DNA of 64,000 nt, from the NCBI GenBank assembly GCA_959347425.1, contig OY365741.1, forward strand, positions 806,001 to 870,000, given 5' to 3'. The translations under genes and the position numbers were made by a program. The stretch comes from an uncultured Amylibacter sp. GTDB taxonomy: Bacteria; Pseudomonadota; Alphaproteobacteria; Rhodobacterales; Rhodobacteraceae. Below are positions 36,212-44,011 of the stretch, in pieces. How positions within the stretch are numbered: position 1 is the stretch's first letter; the number at the start of each line of letters is the position of its first letter. The notes under the pieces were generated by a model, which was not told where the DNA came from, ran no database searches, and saw nothing but the letters and a program-made list of their open reading frames with translations.

Positions 36212-37000
36212 ATGACAAACGCACCCGAAAATACAAAATTATTCATATCGTATGCTTGGACTAGTGAAGAACATAAGCAGTGGGTTTTACGTTTGGCTGA
36301 AAAATTGGTTGCTTCTGGTGTGGATGTAAAACTTGATCAATGGGAACTCAAACTAGGTCATGATAAGAACTTTTTTATGGAAAGAATGCTTACTGATCCT
36401 GATATTCGCAAAGTTTTAATGATTTTTAATAAAGACTATGCCGATAAGGCTAACGATAGGAAAGGTGGGGTTGGTACTGAAACACAAATCATTTCAAAAG
36501 AAATGTATGAGAATAAAGGACAAGATAAATTTGCTGGTGCTATTTTAGAGAAAGATGAAAAAGGCGAGCCATATTTACCTAATTACTATGAATCAAGAAT
36601 TTATTTAGATTTTTCTAACCCTAATATTTTTGAAGAAGAATTTGAAAAATTACGGCTGTGGATTCGTGACCAAACTTTACATGCAAAGCCCCTACTTGGC
36701 GAACCACTCAAAACTGATTCATGGACAGACAGAGAGATATGTCGCGCGGCAGTTAAAACCTATTTCAGCCTTGAAGATATGCCAATTGATTCTGAAGACA
36801 ATGGTAATTTTATGGGATTTGAAAGCGCGGCTGGATACATGTATACATGCCGACTGGAAGATAATATAGCTATATTAAAATGGGTTAATGGAACAGGTGA
36901 CGCAATGAGTAGCAGAGCAACAAGCTTTGAGTTAAATGGCAATACGTTAATTGTTACAGATAATTCTATGGGTTTAATAAAAATATTTAAAAAAGGCTAA
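36212..37000 (+). CDS. SEFIR-domain protein (TIR-like), candidate defence effector
   Basis: This is a 262-residue protein on DNA clearly richer in A and T than its neighbours. Residues about 9-150 form a SEFIR domain: KLFISYAWTSEEHKQWVLRLAEKLVASGVDVKLDQWELKLG, then VLMIFNKDYADKA and GVGTETQIISKEMYE. SEFIR is related to TIR; some bacterial SEFIR proteins are NAD-cleaving anti-phage effectors. Residues about 175-262 form a separate small, probably beta-rich domain (CRLEDNIAILKWVNG, FELNGNTLIVTDNS) that I cannot name and that might sense the trigger. No helicase or nuclease partner is adjacent. Confidence 0.75.
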   Translation: MTNAPENTKLFISYAWTSEEHKQWVLRLAEKLVASGVDVKLDQWELKLGHDKNFFMERMLTDPDIRKVLMIFNKDYADKANDRKGGVGTETQIISKEMYENKGQDKFAGAILEKDEKGEPYLPNYYESRIYLDFSNPNIFEEEFEKLRLWIRDQTLHAKPLLGEPLKTDSWTDREICRAAVKTYFSLEDMPIDSEDNGNFMGFESAAGYMYTCRLEDNIAILKWVNGTGDAMSSRATSFELNGNTLIVTDNSMGLIKIFKKG

Positions 37001-37020
37001 AACACGTTCAATTGGTTTCG

Positions 37021-38310
37021 TTATTGATTTGGAGTAGGTTCTGGTTCTTGACGCGTGGCTGTAAATCCACCCGCGAATGATTTGTTGCCAATCAGAGCAT
37101 GAACCCTAAATATCCCAATCGCTTCATCTTGCCCTATAAGACCTATTAATGGGGATTCTATAGACTTAAAATCAACCGTACCAGTTAGAATTCCTCTGTC
37201 CGTGAAACTGCCATTTATATTAAAAGGATTATCGCCTGAACCCAAATTACCCGAATATGTTAGCGTCTTGTCATCAAAATTAGCAATAATATTGATATTT
37301 TTAGTAATGGCAGGATTGTTATCACTAATAGTATTTAAGGGGTTATCACTCCTATGCCCTATATCAATAAGGGCGGGATTAAAGGCATATTGAAACCAAA
37401 CTGACCCTGCGTATGTAGCAGTTCCAGTATTAGTATCATTTAATGGTTGAATATCAATTAATTCTGGGATTTCAATAATACAAACATATTGATTATAGAC
37501 CTCACCGCGACGGCTCCGAGTATAAGAACAATAGGCAGTTGGTGGTTCATTATAGCTGTCAAAAATACCCCCAATTCCGTCTAGAAGCCCACTCATAAGT
37601 CTGAGGTCATACCCTGTAAGATTGTTAGATTGGCACAACGCACTAAACGGAGTTTCGTGGCAAATTCGCGCTCTGGTTGGAGCGCATCGCTCGGAATTTG
37701 GCACGGTTTCACATGCTATTTTTTGTGCAGGAAAATATGCCGTCAGCCCGTTGCAAATTATATCCAGCGAATCTGCACCGCAAACCCGCGCAGTGGTTGA
37801 GTTGCATCGGTGGTCGTAATTATAGGCTTTACATGCCTCGTATTGCATCGTAAAATAGGTTTCCAATCCATTGCAAATCGCATCTAGCGAATCCACCTTG
37901 CAAATCCGTGCAGTGGTTGAGTTGCATCGGGGGTTCATATTATCGCTTTCGCATGCCCTGTATTGTGCGGTAAAATATTTTTCTAGCCCATCACATAACG
38001 CATCCAGCGAATCAGACTCGCACTCTCGCTTAATTATTGGTGCGCATCGCTCGGAATTTGACCCCACGCACACCGCTTTTCGTGCATTATTAAAATCTGC
38101 CGAATCGCAGGTATCCCTAAACGGGTTTGCTATACACGGATGGGCGGGTTCTTTGTCATCAATAATAACCACTGCCGTTTTTTTAATAACGGGGTCTGAC
38201 TCTGTTGTTTTTTCTGCCACACTGGACGGAACATTAACCGCCCCAACGCAAGCCGATAGGATGAATCCCGCCACCAAGCAGGGTATTATTTTTATTATTT
38301 GAGTCTTCAT
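37021..38310 (-). CDS. Cysteine-repeat lipoprotein with TbpB/FHbp-like C-terminal barrel
   Basis: This is a 429-residue predicted lipoprotein. The lipobox LSAC gives Cys21. About residues 55-215 hold four tandem repeats of roughly 40 residues, each with four cysteines in a pattern like CESDSLDALCDGLEKYFTAQYRAC followed by RCNST-AR-C. The C-terminal part (about 290-429: FDDKTLTYSGNL, GSFTDRGILTGTV, GIFRVHALIGNKSFAGGFTA) resembles the beta-barrel of transferrin-binding protein B and factor-H-binding protein. Surface binding of a protein, metal or sugar is possible. The gene lies in the AT-rich islet and has an unusual leader. Confidence 0.68.
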   Translation of the reverse strand: MKTQIIKIIPCLVAGFILSACVGAVNVPSSVAEKTTESDPVIKKTAVVIIDDKEPAHPCIANPFRDTCDSADFNNARKAVCVGSNSERCAPIIKRECESDSLDALCDGLEKYFTAQYRACESDNMNPRCNSTTARICKVDSLDAICNGLETYFTMQYEACKAYNYDHRCNSTTARVCGADSLDIICNGLTAYFPAQKIACETVPNSERCAPTRARICHETPFSALCQSNNLTGYDLRLMSGLLDGIGGIFDSYNEPPTAYCSYTRSRRGEVYNQYVCIIEIPELIDIQPLNDTNTGTATYAGSVWFQYAFNPALIDIGHRSDNPLNTISDNNPAITKNINIIANFDDKTLTYSGNLGSGDNPFNINGSFTDRGILTGTVDFKSIESPLIGLIGQDEAIGIFRVHALIGNKSFAGGFTATRQEPEPTPNQ

Positions 38311-38339
38311 AACTTGTCCTTTTTTACAAACGACAAGTT
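38311..38339 (-). promoter_or_regulatory. RBS-sequestering hairpin directly before the lipoprotein start codon
   Basis: AACTTGTC (38332-38339) and GACAAGTT (38311-38318) pair perfectly on the minus strand, with the loop GTTTGTAAAAAAG. The second arm abuts the ATG at 38310 and contains part of the ribosome binding site AAGGA. Such a stem would hide the start site until melted or displaced, as in thermometers and translational riboswitches. Function inferred. Confidence 0.55.
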
Positions 38340-38341
38340 CC

Positions 38342-38515
38342 CCCAGCACCACATTAGTGCTGGGAGGTTAGTAGCCCCTTCAAGCGGGTTGCGATATATT
38401 CCTGCAAGCAGTATTCTATTCTATCGCCCTCCCAACCTAATGGGAGGATAGATTGGAACACCAATCCTCGGAGTGTCTTGAAGAGGGCTACTAAGCCTCG
38501 TCGACCCCCCGACAC
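38342..38515 (-). ncRNA. Long structured RNA element upstream of the cysteine-repeat lipoprotein
   Basis: A 21-bp stem joins 38364-38384 with 38477-38499 (core TTAGTAGCCC with GGGCTACTAA, and CTTCAAG with CTTGAAG, one bulged base each side). Inside are three smaller hairpins: CTGC-aa-GCAG (38402-38411), CCTCCCA-acctaa-TGGGAGG (38428-38447, extended by TCTAT/ATAGA) and GATTGG-aaca-CCAATC (38451-38466). A further 8-bp hairpin lies at 38342-38364. On the minus strand a TATAAT box (38528-38523) precedes it. It could be a cis-acting leader, or a free RNA with a 6S-like fold (closing stem, bubble, apical stem). Confidence 0.5.
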
Positions 38516-38646
38516 TAGCCCAATTATATTTTGATTGCAAGTGGCAAAATAAACACCGCAAACGATATTTTTAACGATTTATAAAGAAAGGTTGCCTTTA
38601 CTATGGCAATCGGTATAATACCGCAAACCACGCACAAGGATTAACG

Positions 38647-39921
38647 ATGAAAAACACGTTCTACACGGGGGATAATCTCTATATCCTGAACGGCATGAAC
38701 AGCGACTCCGTGGATTTGATTTACCTAGACCCGCCGTTTAATTCCAAACGCACCTATTCCGCCCCAATCGGCAGTAAAGCCGCAGGGGCTTCCTTCAAAG
38801 ATATGTGGACGTGGGGCGATGTGGATGAAGAATGCCTAAATGGAATGGCGGACTACCCAGAATTGGCAGAGTACATATACTCAATCGGGGCGATTAACGG
38901 CAAAGCGATGATGTCGTATATCACCTATATGACGCAACGGCTCATCCAAATGCACCGCGTTTTACGCACCACAGGCAGTTTATATTTACATTGCGATACC
39001 GTCGCCAGCCATTATCTTAAAATCATTTTAGATGGGATTTTTGGTGAAGATAATTTCCGTAACGAAATAGTTTGGCACTATGGGAAATGGTCAAATGTCT
39101 CAAAGCATTTTCAAAAAAACCACGATGTTATTTTGTTTTATAGCAAAAGCGATACCTATACCTTTAATCCTTTGCATGTGGAAAGACGCAATCCAAAGCC
39201 CTATAATATACAGGGTGGCGAAGTGAATCAATTATTGATTTACCGCCCAGAGGACACGCCCGATTCTATTATTAAAAGGGAAAAAGCAAAGGGCAGAAAA
39301 ATCATTTATATTGACACAAAAGGCCCCAGTGAGCATGATGTGTGGAGCTATTTGCGAAGCAAAGAGATTGATTTTATTCCGCCTCGTTCGAAAGAACGCA
39401 CGGGCTATCCCACGCAAAAACCCCTTACTTTGTTGCATCGTATTATTAACGTATCCAGCCGTCAAGGCGATGTTGTGTTTGACCCGTTTTGCGGGTGTGC
39501 GACAACTTGCGTGGCGGCGCAACAATTACAGCGAGGATGGATTGGCATTGATATAGAGTCCCAAGCGGCCGATTTATTAATGACGCGTCTGGGCGATGAT
39601 TCGGGGATGTTTAAGGATTTTATCCATACCGATAAAATACCGCATCGCACCGATATTAAAGTGGAAAAACCCTCCAAACCGATAAAAGACCGATTGTTTG
39701 AAGCCCAAAAAGGAATTTGTAACGGGTGTGCAAAAGAGTTTGATGCGGTGAATTTTGAGATTGACCATATTATCCCCAAAAGCAAAGGTGGCGGGGATTA
39801 TTACGAAAACTTTCAATTGCTCTGTGGGAATTGTAATAGGGTAAAGGGCGACCGACCGATGGAAGATTTGGTGATGCGATTGCGGGCGCGTGAGGCGATT
39901 ATGAAAAAAATATCGTATTGA
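38647..39921 (+). CDS. DNA methyltransferase fused to an HNH endonuclease domain
   Basis: This is a 424-residue protein. Residues 1-340 form an amino-methyltransferase with motif IV DPPF (28-31) before the SAM motif FDPFCGC (278-284), the beta-class order; TGYPTQKP lies at 252-259. Residues about 345-405 form an HNH nuclease: Cys358-x2-Cys361, Asp373-His374, Asn389 and Cys393-x2-Cys396, with IIPKSKGGGDYYENFQLLCGNCN. Joining modification and cleavage in one chain suggests a compact restriction-modification or modification-dependent system. It is a lone gene in the accessory islet. Confidence 0.82.
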   Translation: MKNTFYTGDNLYILNGMNSDSVDLIYLDPPFNSKRTYSAPIGSKAAGASFKDMWTWGDVDEECLNGMADYPELAEYIYSIGAINGKAMMSYITYMTQRLIQMHRVLRTTGSLYLHCDTVASHYLKIILDGIFGEDNFRNEIVWHYGKWSNVSKHFQKNHDVILFYSKSDTYTFNPLHVERRNPKPYNIQGGEVNQLLIYRPEDTPDSIIKREKAKGRKIIYIDTKGPSEHDVWSYLRSKEIDFIPPRSKERTGYPTQKPLTLLHRIINVSSRQGDVVFDPFCGCATTCVAAQQLQRGWIGIDIESQAADLLMTRLGDDSGMFKDFIHTDKIPHRTDIKVEKPSKPIKDRLFEAQKGICNGCAKEFDAVNFEIDHIIPKSKGGGDYYENFQLLCGNCNRVKGDRPMEDLVMRLRAREAIMKKISY

Positions 39922-40058
39922 TTTTATAGGATTACATATTTACACCCCCTAAAACCCCCGTTTTTTCCCAAAAACCCCAAAAAACCACACTAATCCGTGA
40001 TATTTACCCCGTTTTGCCCTTGATATTAGCAAAAAATCCCCTACCCTAGCCACACTCT

Positions 40059-40076
40059 TTAGATAACACTATCTAA
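40059..40076. promoter_or_regulatory. Perfect inverted repeat upstream of the NCS2 permease (operator candidate)
   Basis: TTAGATA-ACAC-TATCTAA is a 7+4+7 perfect dyad centred about 33 bases before the permease ATG, between the likely promoter and a strong AAGGAGGAG ribosome binding site. Its size fits a dimeric repressor site. I did not find the same dyad before the other purine genes. Confidence 0.4.
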
Positions 40077-40100
40077 CAAACAATAAAAAAAGGAGGAGCT

Positions 40101-41426
40101 ATGACTTCTACAAAAACAAATATGTCGTCCAATGACGATCCAAACGTAACACCGCCAATGATGCAGGCTATTCCCTTGGGAATGCAGCATGTTCTGGCGA
40201 TGTTTGCTTCAAACGTAACACCCTCTATTATCGTAGCGGGCGCGGCAGGCCTTGCCTTTGGCGGGACAGAGCAAATCTATCTCATCCAAATGGCAATGCT
40301 ATTCGCGGGTGTGGCAACCCTGTTTCAAACCATCGGTGTCGGGCCAGTCGGCGCGAGATTGCCAATTATGCAAGGCACGAGTTTCGCTTTTGTCGGCGTG
40401 CTGGCGGGTTTGGCCGCAACCCAAGGTTTGGGTGTCGCCCTGACCGCCTGTTTAGTCGGCGGGGTTTTGCATTTCATCCTAGGCTCTTTCATTAAAAAAT
40501 TGCGCTTTCTGTTTCCGCCTTTGGTAACGGGGTTGGTGATTTTGGCGATTGGTCTATATCTAATCCCTGTTGCGATTAAATATTCTGCTGGTGGCGCGGC
40601 CGAATTCCAAATGAACGCGCCCAGCTTTGGCTCTATGATGCACTGGGCTGTCGCGTTAACTGTGATAATCGTGTCTGTCGCGTGTAAATTCTTTGGGCGA
40701 GGGCTGATTTCTTCGGCGGCTATCCTAATCGGGTTGCTGGCGGGCTATGCTTTGGCGTTTATGTTTGGCATGGTTAATTTCGGCGCGGTTGGCAAATCTG
40801 CGTGGATTACTGGATTGCAAGTCATGCCTTATGGGTTTGAATTCAGTCTGGGCGCGGTGATTGTCGTGACCTTGGTCTGTATCGTATCCGCCATTGAAAC
40901 GGTCGGTGATGCAACCGCTACCACCCAAGCGGGTGCAGGGCGGATTGCCACGGATGAAGAGATTTCAGGCGCGACTTATGCCGATGGACTCGGCACAGCC
41001 ATTGCGGCGGTGTTTGGCGGATTGCCGAATACTTCGTTCAGCCAGAATGTCGGGATTGTCGGAATGACCGGGATTATGTCGCGTCATGTTGTGACGATTG
41101 CTGGTGTAATTCTTATCGTGTGCGGGTTGTTGCCCAAGGTTGGGGCGGTGATTTCATCTATGCCTTTGCCTGTTTTGGGTGGTGGCGTGATTGTCATGTT
41201 CGGGATGGTTGCTTCGGCAGGGATGAACTTGTTGTCCGTTGTGCCTATGAATCGCCGTAATATGGCGATTATCGCGATTTCTCTGGCCTTTGGGTTGGGA
41301 TTGAATCTAGTGCCGATGGCGGTGCAGTATTTGCCTGGGACGTTAAAAGTTCTGGCGACCTCTGCTGTTGCGCCAACTGCGCTGGCTGCGGTTCTTTTGA
41401 ACCAAATCCTGCCACACGAAGAGTAG
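40101..41426 (+). CDS. NCS2-family nucleobase permease (uracil/xanthine/urate type)
   Basis: This inner-membrane cation symporter for nucleobases has 441 residues and about 12-14 hydrophobic segments. Family signatures are the QHVLAMF start, FAGVATLFQTIGVGPVGARLPIMQGTSFAFVG, and the central VCIVSAIETVGDATAT with the glutamate of the substrate site, followed by FGGLPNTSFSQNVGIVGMTG. The best guess is xanthine or urate uptake because the urate catabolism genes lie on the other side of the islet, but uracil cannot be excluded. It ends in a bidirectional terminator facing hemC. Confidence 0.9.
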   Translation: MTSTKTNMSSNDDPNVTPPMMQAIPLGMQHVLAMFASNVTPSIIVAGAAGLAFGGTEQIYLIQMAMLFAGVATLFQTIGVGPVGARLPIMQGTSFAFVGVLAGLAATQGLGVALTACLVGGVLHFILGSFIKKLRFLFPPLVTGLVILAIGLYLIPVAIKYSAGGAAEFQMNAPSFGSMMHWAVALTVIIVSVACKFFGRGLISSAAILIGLLAGYALAFMFGMVNFGAVGKSAWITGLQVMPYGFEFSLGAVIVVTLVCIVSAIETVGDATATTQAGAGRIATDEEISGATYADGLGTAIAAVFGGLPNTSFSQNVGIVGMTGIMSRHVVTIAGVILIVCGLLPKVGAVISSMPLPVLGGGVIVMFGMVASAGMNLLSVVPMNRRNMAIIAISLAFGLGLNLVPMAVQYLPGTLKVLATSAVAPTALAAVLLNQILPHEE

Positions 41427-41465
41427 GCGTTTTATCCTGTTTTATGGCAGGGTGATTATATGAAA

Positions 41466-41501
41466 ATAAAAACCCCGTGCCGTTTGGTGCGGGGTTTTTT
41501 T
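41466..41501. terminator. Bidirectional terminator between the NCS2 permease gene and hemC
   Basis: The stem CCCCG (41473-41477) with CGGGG (41490-41494), plus inner CC/GG pairs, is flanked by AAAATAAAAA on the left and TTTTTTT on the right. It has a T-run on both strands, as expected between two convergent genes. Confidence 0.85.
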
Positions 41502-41506
41502 ATTTA

Positions 41507-42433
41507 TTATTCATCAAAGAAATTCGTCCCCATCTTGCCACGCAAAACACGGGCAATCTCTGCCCCCGCGGCCACACCATCGCACAATCCAACCGCCAAT
41601 TTATGCCCATAGGATTCAGACCCATCGGGGCGCAGAACCTCGCCTTGCAGGACAATCCCAGTCGCCCCCACCACCGCCAGTCCAGCGATAGGCGTACGGC
41701 ACGACCCATCCAAACCAGCCAACAAAGCACGTTCCGCCTCAACCGCTATACGGCTGGCTTGGTTATCCAATTTACACAAAATTTCGCCCATCGCGTCATC
41801 ATTCTCGCGCCTTTGCACACCAATCGCCCCTTGCGCCAAAGCGGGCAGTATCACTGAAACCTCCATCGGTCGCGCCACCTCCGCCATCCCCAACCGATGC
41901 AATCCCGCCATCGCCAAAAACGTAGCCTCCGCCACGCCCTTATCCAATTTCGCCAGCCGAGTTTGCACATTACCGCGAAACGGGACGACCTTTATATCCT
42001 TGCGCAACCGCCGTATTTGCGCGGCTCGGCGCAGGCTGGAGGTGCCAAAAACCGCACCTTTGGGCAAATCCATTATCCCCTTATGCCGCGATAAAAACCC
42101 GTCGCGCACATCGCCCCGCGCCAAAATACAATCAATCACCAAACCCGCAGGCAGGCTGACCGCCATGTCTTTCATCGAATGCACGGCAATATCAATCTGG
42201 TTGTCCAGCAGGCAATCTTCTATCTCTTTGCTAAACAGCCCCTTGCCACCGATTTCGCCCAAAGGATGCTCTGCCATCGTGTCGCCCGTGGTTTTTATCG
42301 GGATGATTTGAAACGCGGCTTCAGGGCATTTGTAAATCTGCATGAGTTGCCCGCGCACTTGCGTTGCCTGTGCCAAGGCCAAGGGCGAGCCTCGCGTGCC
42401 GATTTTAAGCGGATTTTTTTCATTAAACTGCAT
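41507..42433 (-). CDS. hemC: Hydroxymethylbilane synthase (porphobilinogen deaminase)
   Basis: HemC joins four porphobilinogens into hydroxymethylbilane for heme. I chose the ATG at 42433, giving 308 residues against about 313 in E. coli; the frame stays open to a TTG at 42469 and the true start is uncertain. Family motifs: KIGTRGSPLALAQ at the N-terminus, HSMKDMAVSLP (substrate site), RRAAQIRR, and LDGSCRTPIAGLA with the cysteine that holds the dipyrromethane cofactor. It diverges from hemE over a gap of about 92 bases, so both heme genes can be controlled together. Confidence 0.95.
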   Translation of the reverse strand: MQFNEKNPLKIGTRGSPLALAQATQVRGQLMQIYKCPEAAFQIIPIKTTGDTMAEHPLGEIGGKGLFSKEIEDCLLDNQIDIAVHSMKDMAVSLPAGLVIDCILARGDVRDGFLSRHKGIMDLPKGAVFGTSSLRRAAQIRRLRKDIKVVPFRGNVQTRLAKLDKGVAEATFLAMAGLHRLGMAEVARPMEVSVILPALAQGAIGVQRRENDDAMGEILCKLDNQASRIAVEAERALLAGLDGSCRTPIAGLAVVGATGIVLQGEVLRPDGSESYGHKLAVGLCDGVAAGAEIARVLRGKMGTNFFDE

Positions 42434-42525
42434 GGGGTTGGTTTTAACGCCCACGGGCAAAAAATGCAATATGAAAGGTTGCCTTTTGCCACAGGCACGC
42501 TAAAAGGACAAAAAGAAGTCACCTC

Positions 42526-43560
42526 ATGCAATCAAAAGACAAATCCATCTTACGCGCCCTAAACGGGGAAATCCTGCCACGCCCGCCGGTTTGGGTGATG
42601 CGACAAGCTGGGCGTTATCTGCCCGAATACCGCGCCACGCGGGCGCAGGCTGGGGATTTTTTATCGCTGTGTTACAATTCCGATTTGGCAACGGAGGTCA
42701 CCTTACAGCCGATTCGCCGTTATGGATTTGACGCGGCGATTGTGTTTGCCGATATTTTGCTGGTGCCGCAGGCCTTGGGTGCGAGGCTGTCCTTTGTCAC
42801 GGGCGAGGGTCCGCGATTATCGCCGATAAAAACCGCCGCCGATATGAACGCGTTGGGCGGGGCTGATGATATCCACGATACGCTTGCGCCGATTTATCAA
42901 ACTTTGCGGAATTTACGCGGGGCTTTGCCTTTGGAGACCGCATTGATTGGCTTTGCAGGTGCGCCTTGGACGGTTGCCACCTATATGATTGCTGGACAGG
43001 GTGAGGTTGGGCAGAAGACGAGTTTGCGTTTTATGCGCGAGCATCCTGCGATTTTTGATGCGTTAATGGAGCGGTTGACCGACGCAACAATCGCCTATCT
43101 TTTGGCGCAAATAAAGGCGGGTGCTGAGGTGATAAAACTGTTTGATAGCTGGGCTGGTGCGTTGCAAGGCGACGAATTCGCGCGGTATGTTATTGCGCCA
43201 ACCGTGCGGATTGTGCGTAGTTTGCGTAGCGCGTCCGATGTGCCGATTATAGGCTTTCCCCGCGGAGTCTCTGGCGCGGATTACCGATTGTATTTTGAGC
43301 AAACGGGGGTGCAAGGATTGGCGATAGGGCACGAGCTCGCGCCCGATTGGGCGGCCACGCATTTGCAACCTTTGGGCTGTGTTCAGGGTAATCTTGATCC
43401 CGCGGTGTTGGTCGCGGGGGGGGAGGCTTTGGCGAGCCAAACCCGCGCGATTGTCGCCGCGTTTTCCCAAGGGGCGCATATTTTTAACCTAGGGCATGGC
43501 ATCACCCCCGATGCAAACCCCCGCCATATGGACGTTATGCTACGGGCGGTGCGGGGCTGA
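42526..43560 (+). CDS. hemE: Uroporphyrinogen decarboxylase
   Basis: HemE converts uroporphyrinogen III to coproporphyrinogen III. The 344-residue protein has the signature [17 protein letters not shown] near residue 20 and the second signature [16 protein letters not shown] near 145. The C-terminal [17 protein letters not shown] is standard. It is divergent from hemC. In Caulobacter and relatives hemE borders the replication origin; here the short shared intergenic leaves little room for that. Confidence 0.96.
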   Translation: MQSKDKSILRALNGEILPRPPVWVMRQAGRYLPEYRATRAQAGDFLSLCYNSDLATEVTLQPIRRYGFDAAIVFADILLVPQALGARLSFVTGEGPRLSPIKTAADMNALGGADDIHDTLAPIYQTLRNLRGALPLETALIGFAGAPWTVATYMIAGQGEVGQKTSLRFMREHPAIFDALMERLTDATIAYLLAQIKAGAEVIKLFDSWAGALQGDEFARYVIAPTVRIVRSLRSASDVPIIGFPRGVSGADYRLYFEQTGVQGLAIGHELAPDWAATHLQPLGCVQGNLDPAVLVAGGEALASQTRAIVAAFSQGAHIFNLGHGITPDANPRHMDVMLRAVRG

Positions 43561-43602
43561 TTGCCAATCCTTTACAGACCTTTAAGACGTGCAATTTAGT
43601 GA

Positions 43603-43631
43603 TTGACAGTTAATCCATAAATCATTATATT
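43603..43631 (+). promoter_or_regulatory. Near-consensus sigma-70 promoter of the retropepsin cassette
   Basis: TTGACA (43603-43608), a 17-base spacer and TATATT (43626-43631) make one of the strongest-looking promoters in the window. The expected start near 43638 would leave a leader of about 115 bases before the ATG at 43754. In it TAGGTG (43660-43665) can pair with CACCTA (43708-43713). Confidence 0.7.
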
Positions 43632-43753
43632 TTTACCACACCCCGTATTTTCGCTTTTAGGTGTTGCCATAAGTTTGAACTTGTGATTAACCTTGAGTCC
43701 TAGCGAAGCACCTAGAAACCCTATGTATAAAACTTTGGAGAAAGAGAAACCCA

Positions 43754-44005
43754 ATGGATGAACTACAAAAAAACATCGCCGCCTATGAGAAAATGGAAAA
43801 AGAGCTTTTGGAAACCTCCTATGGCAAAATCGCACTTTTTTCAAACGGCAAGCTAATAGAGGTTTATAATGACCTCTCAGATGCCTATAAAATAGGTTTA
43901 AAAGATTACGGTGAAGGTAATTTTTCAATAAAAGAGATTAACACAAAAATAACAAATTTAGGTATTATGGGCTATTCTTTGGGCTCTAAAAATATAGCGG
44001 CATAA
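43754..44005 (+). CDS. Small protein paired with a retropepsin-like protease
   Basis: This 83-residue protein has an amphipathic N-terminal helix (LQKNIAAYEKMEKELLETSYGK) and a short alpha/beta part (ALFSNGKLIEVYNDLSDAYKIGLKDYGEGNFSIKEI). The sequence pattern, an ExM helix followed by GKI-lF-nGkLi-vy--l-dA, matches a small DUF often found just before aspartic-protease-like genes in bacteria; the exact family name I cannot confirm. It is AT-rich and 6 bases upstream of the protease-like gene, so the two form one unit behind a strong promoter. Function unknown. Confidence 0.7.
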   Translation: MDELQKNIAAYEKMEKELLETSYGKIALFSNGKLIEVYNDLSDAYKIGLKDYGEGNFSIKEINTKITNLGIMGYSLGSKNIAA

Positions 44006-44011
44006 CCTATA

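Noticed and set aside
42434..42525. hemE-type replication origin in the hemC-hemE gap
   Set aside because: The gap is only about 90 bp and I see no DnaA-box cluster or AT-rich melting region in it.
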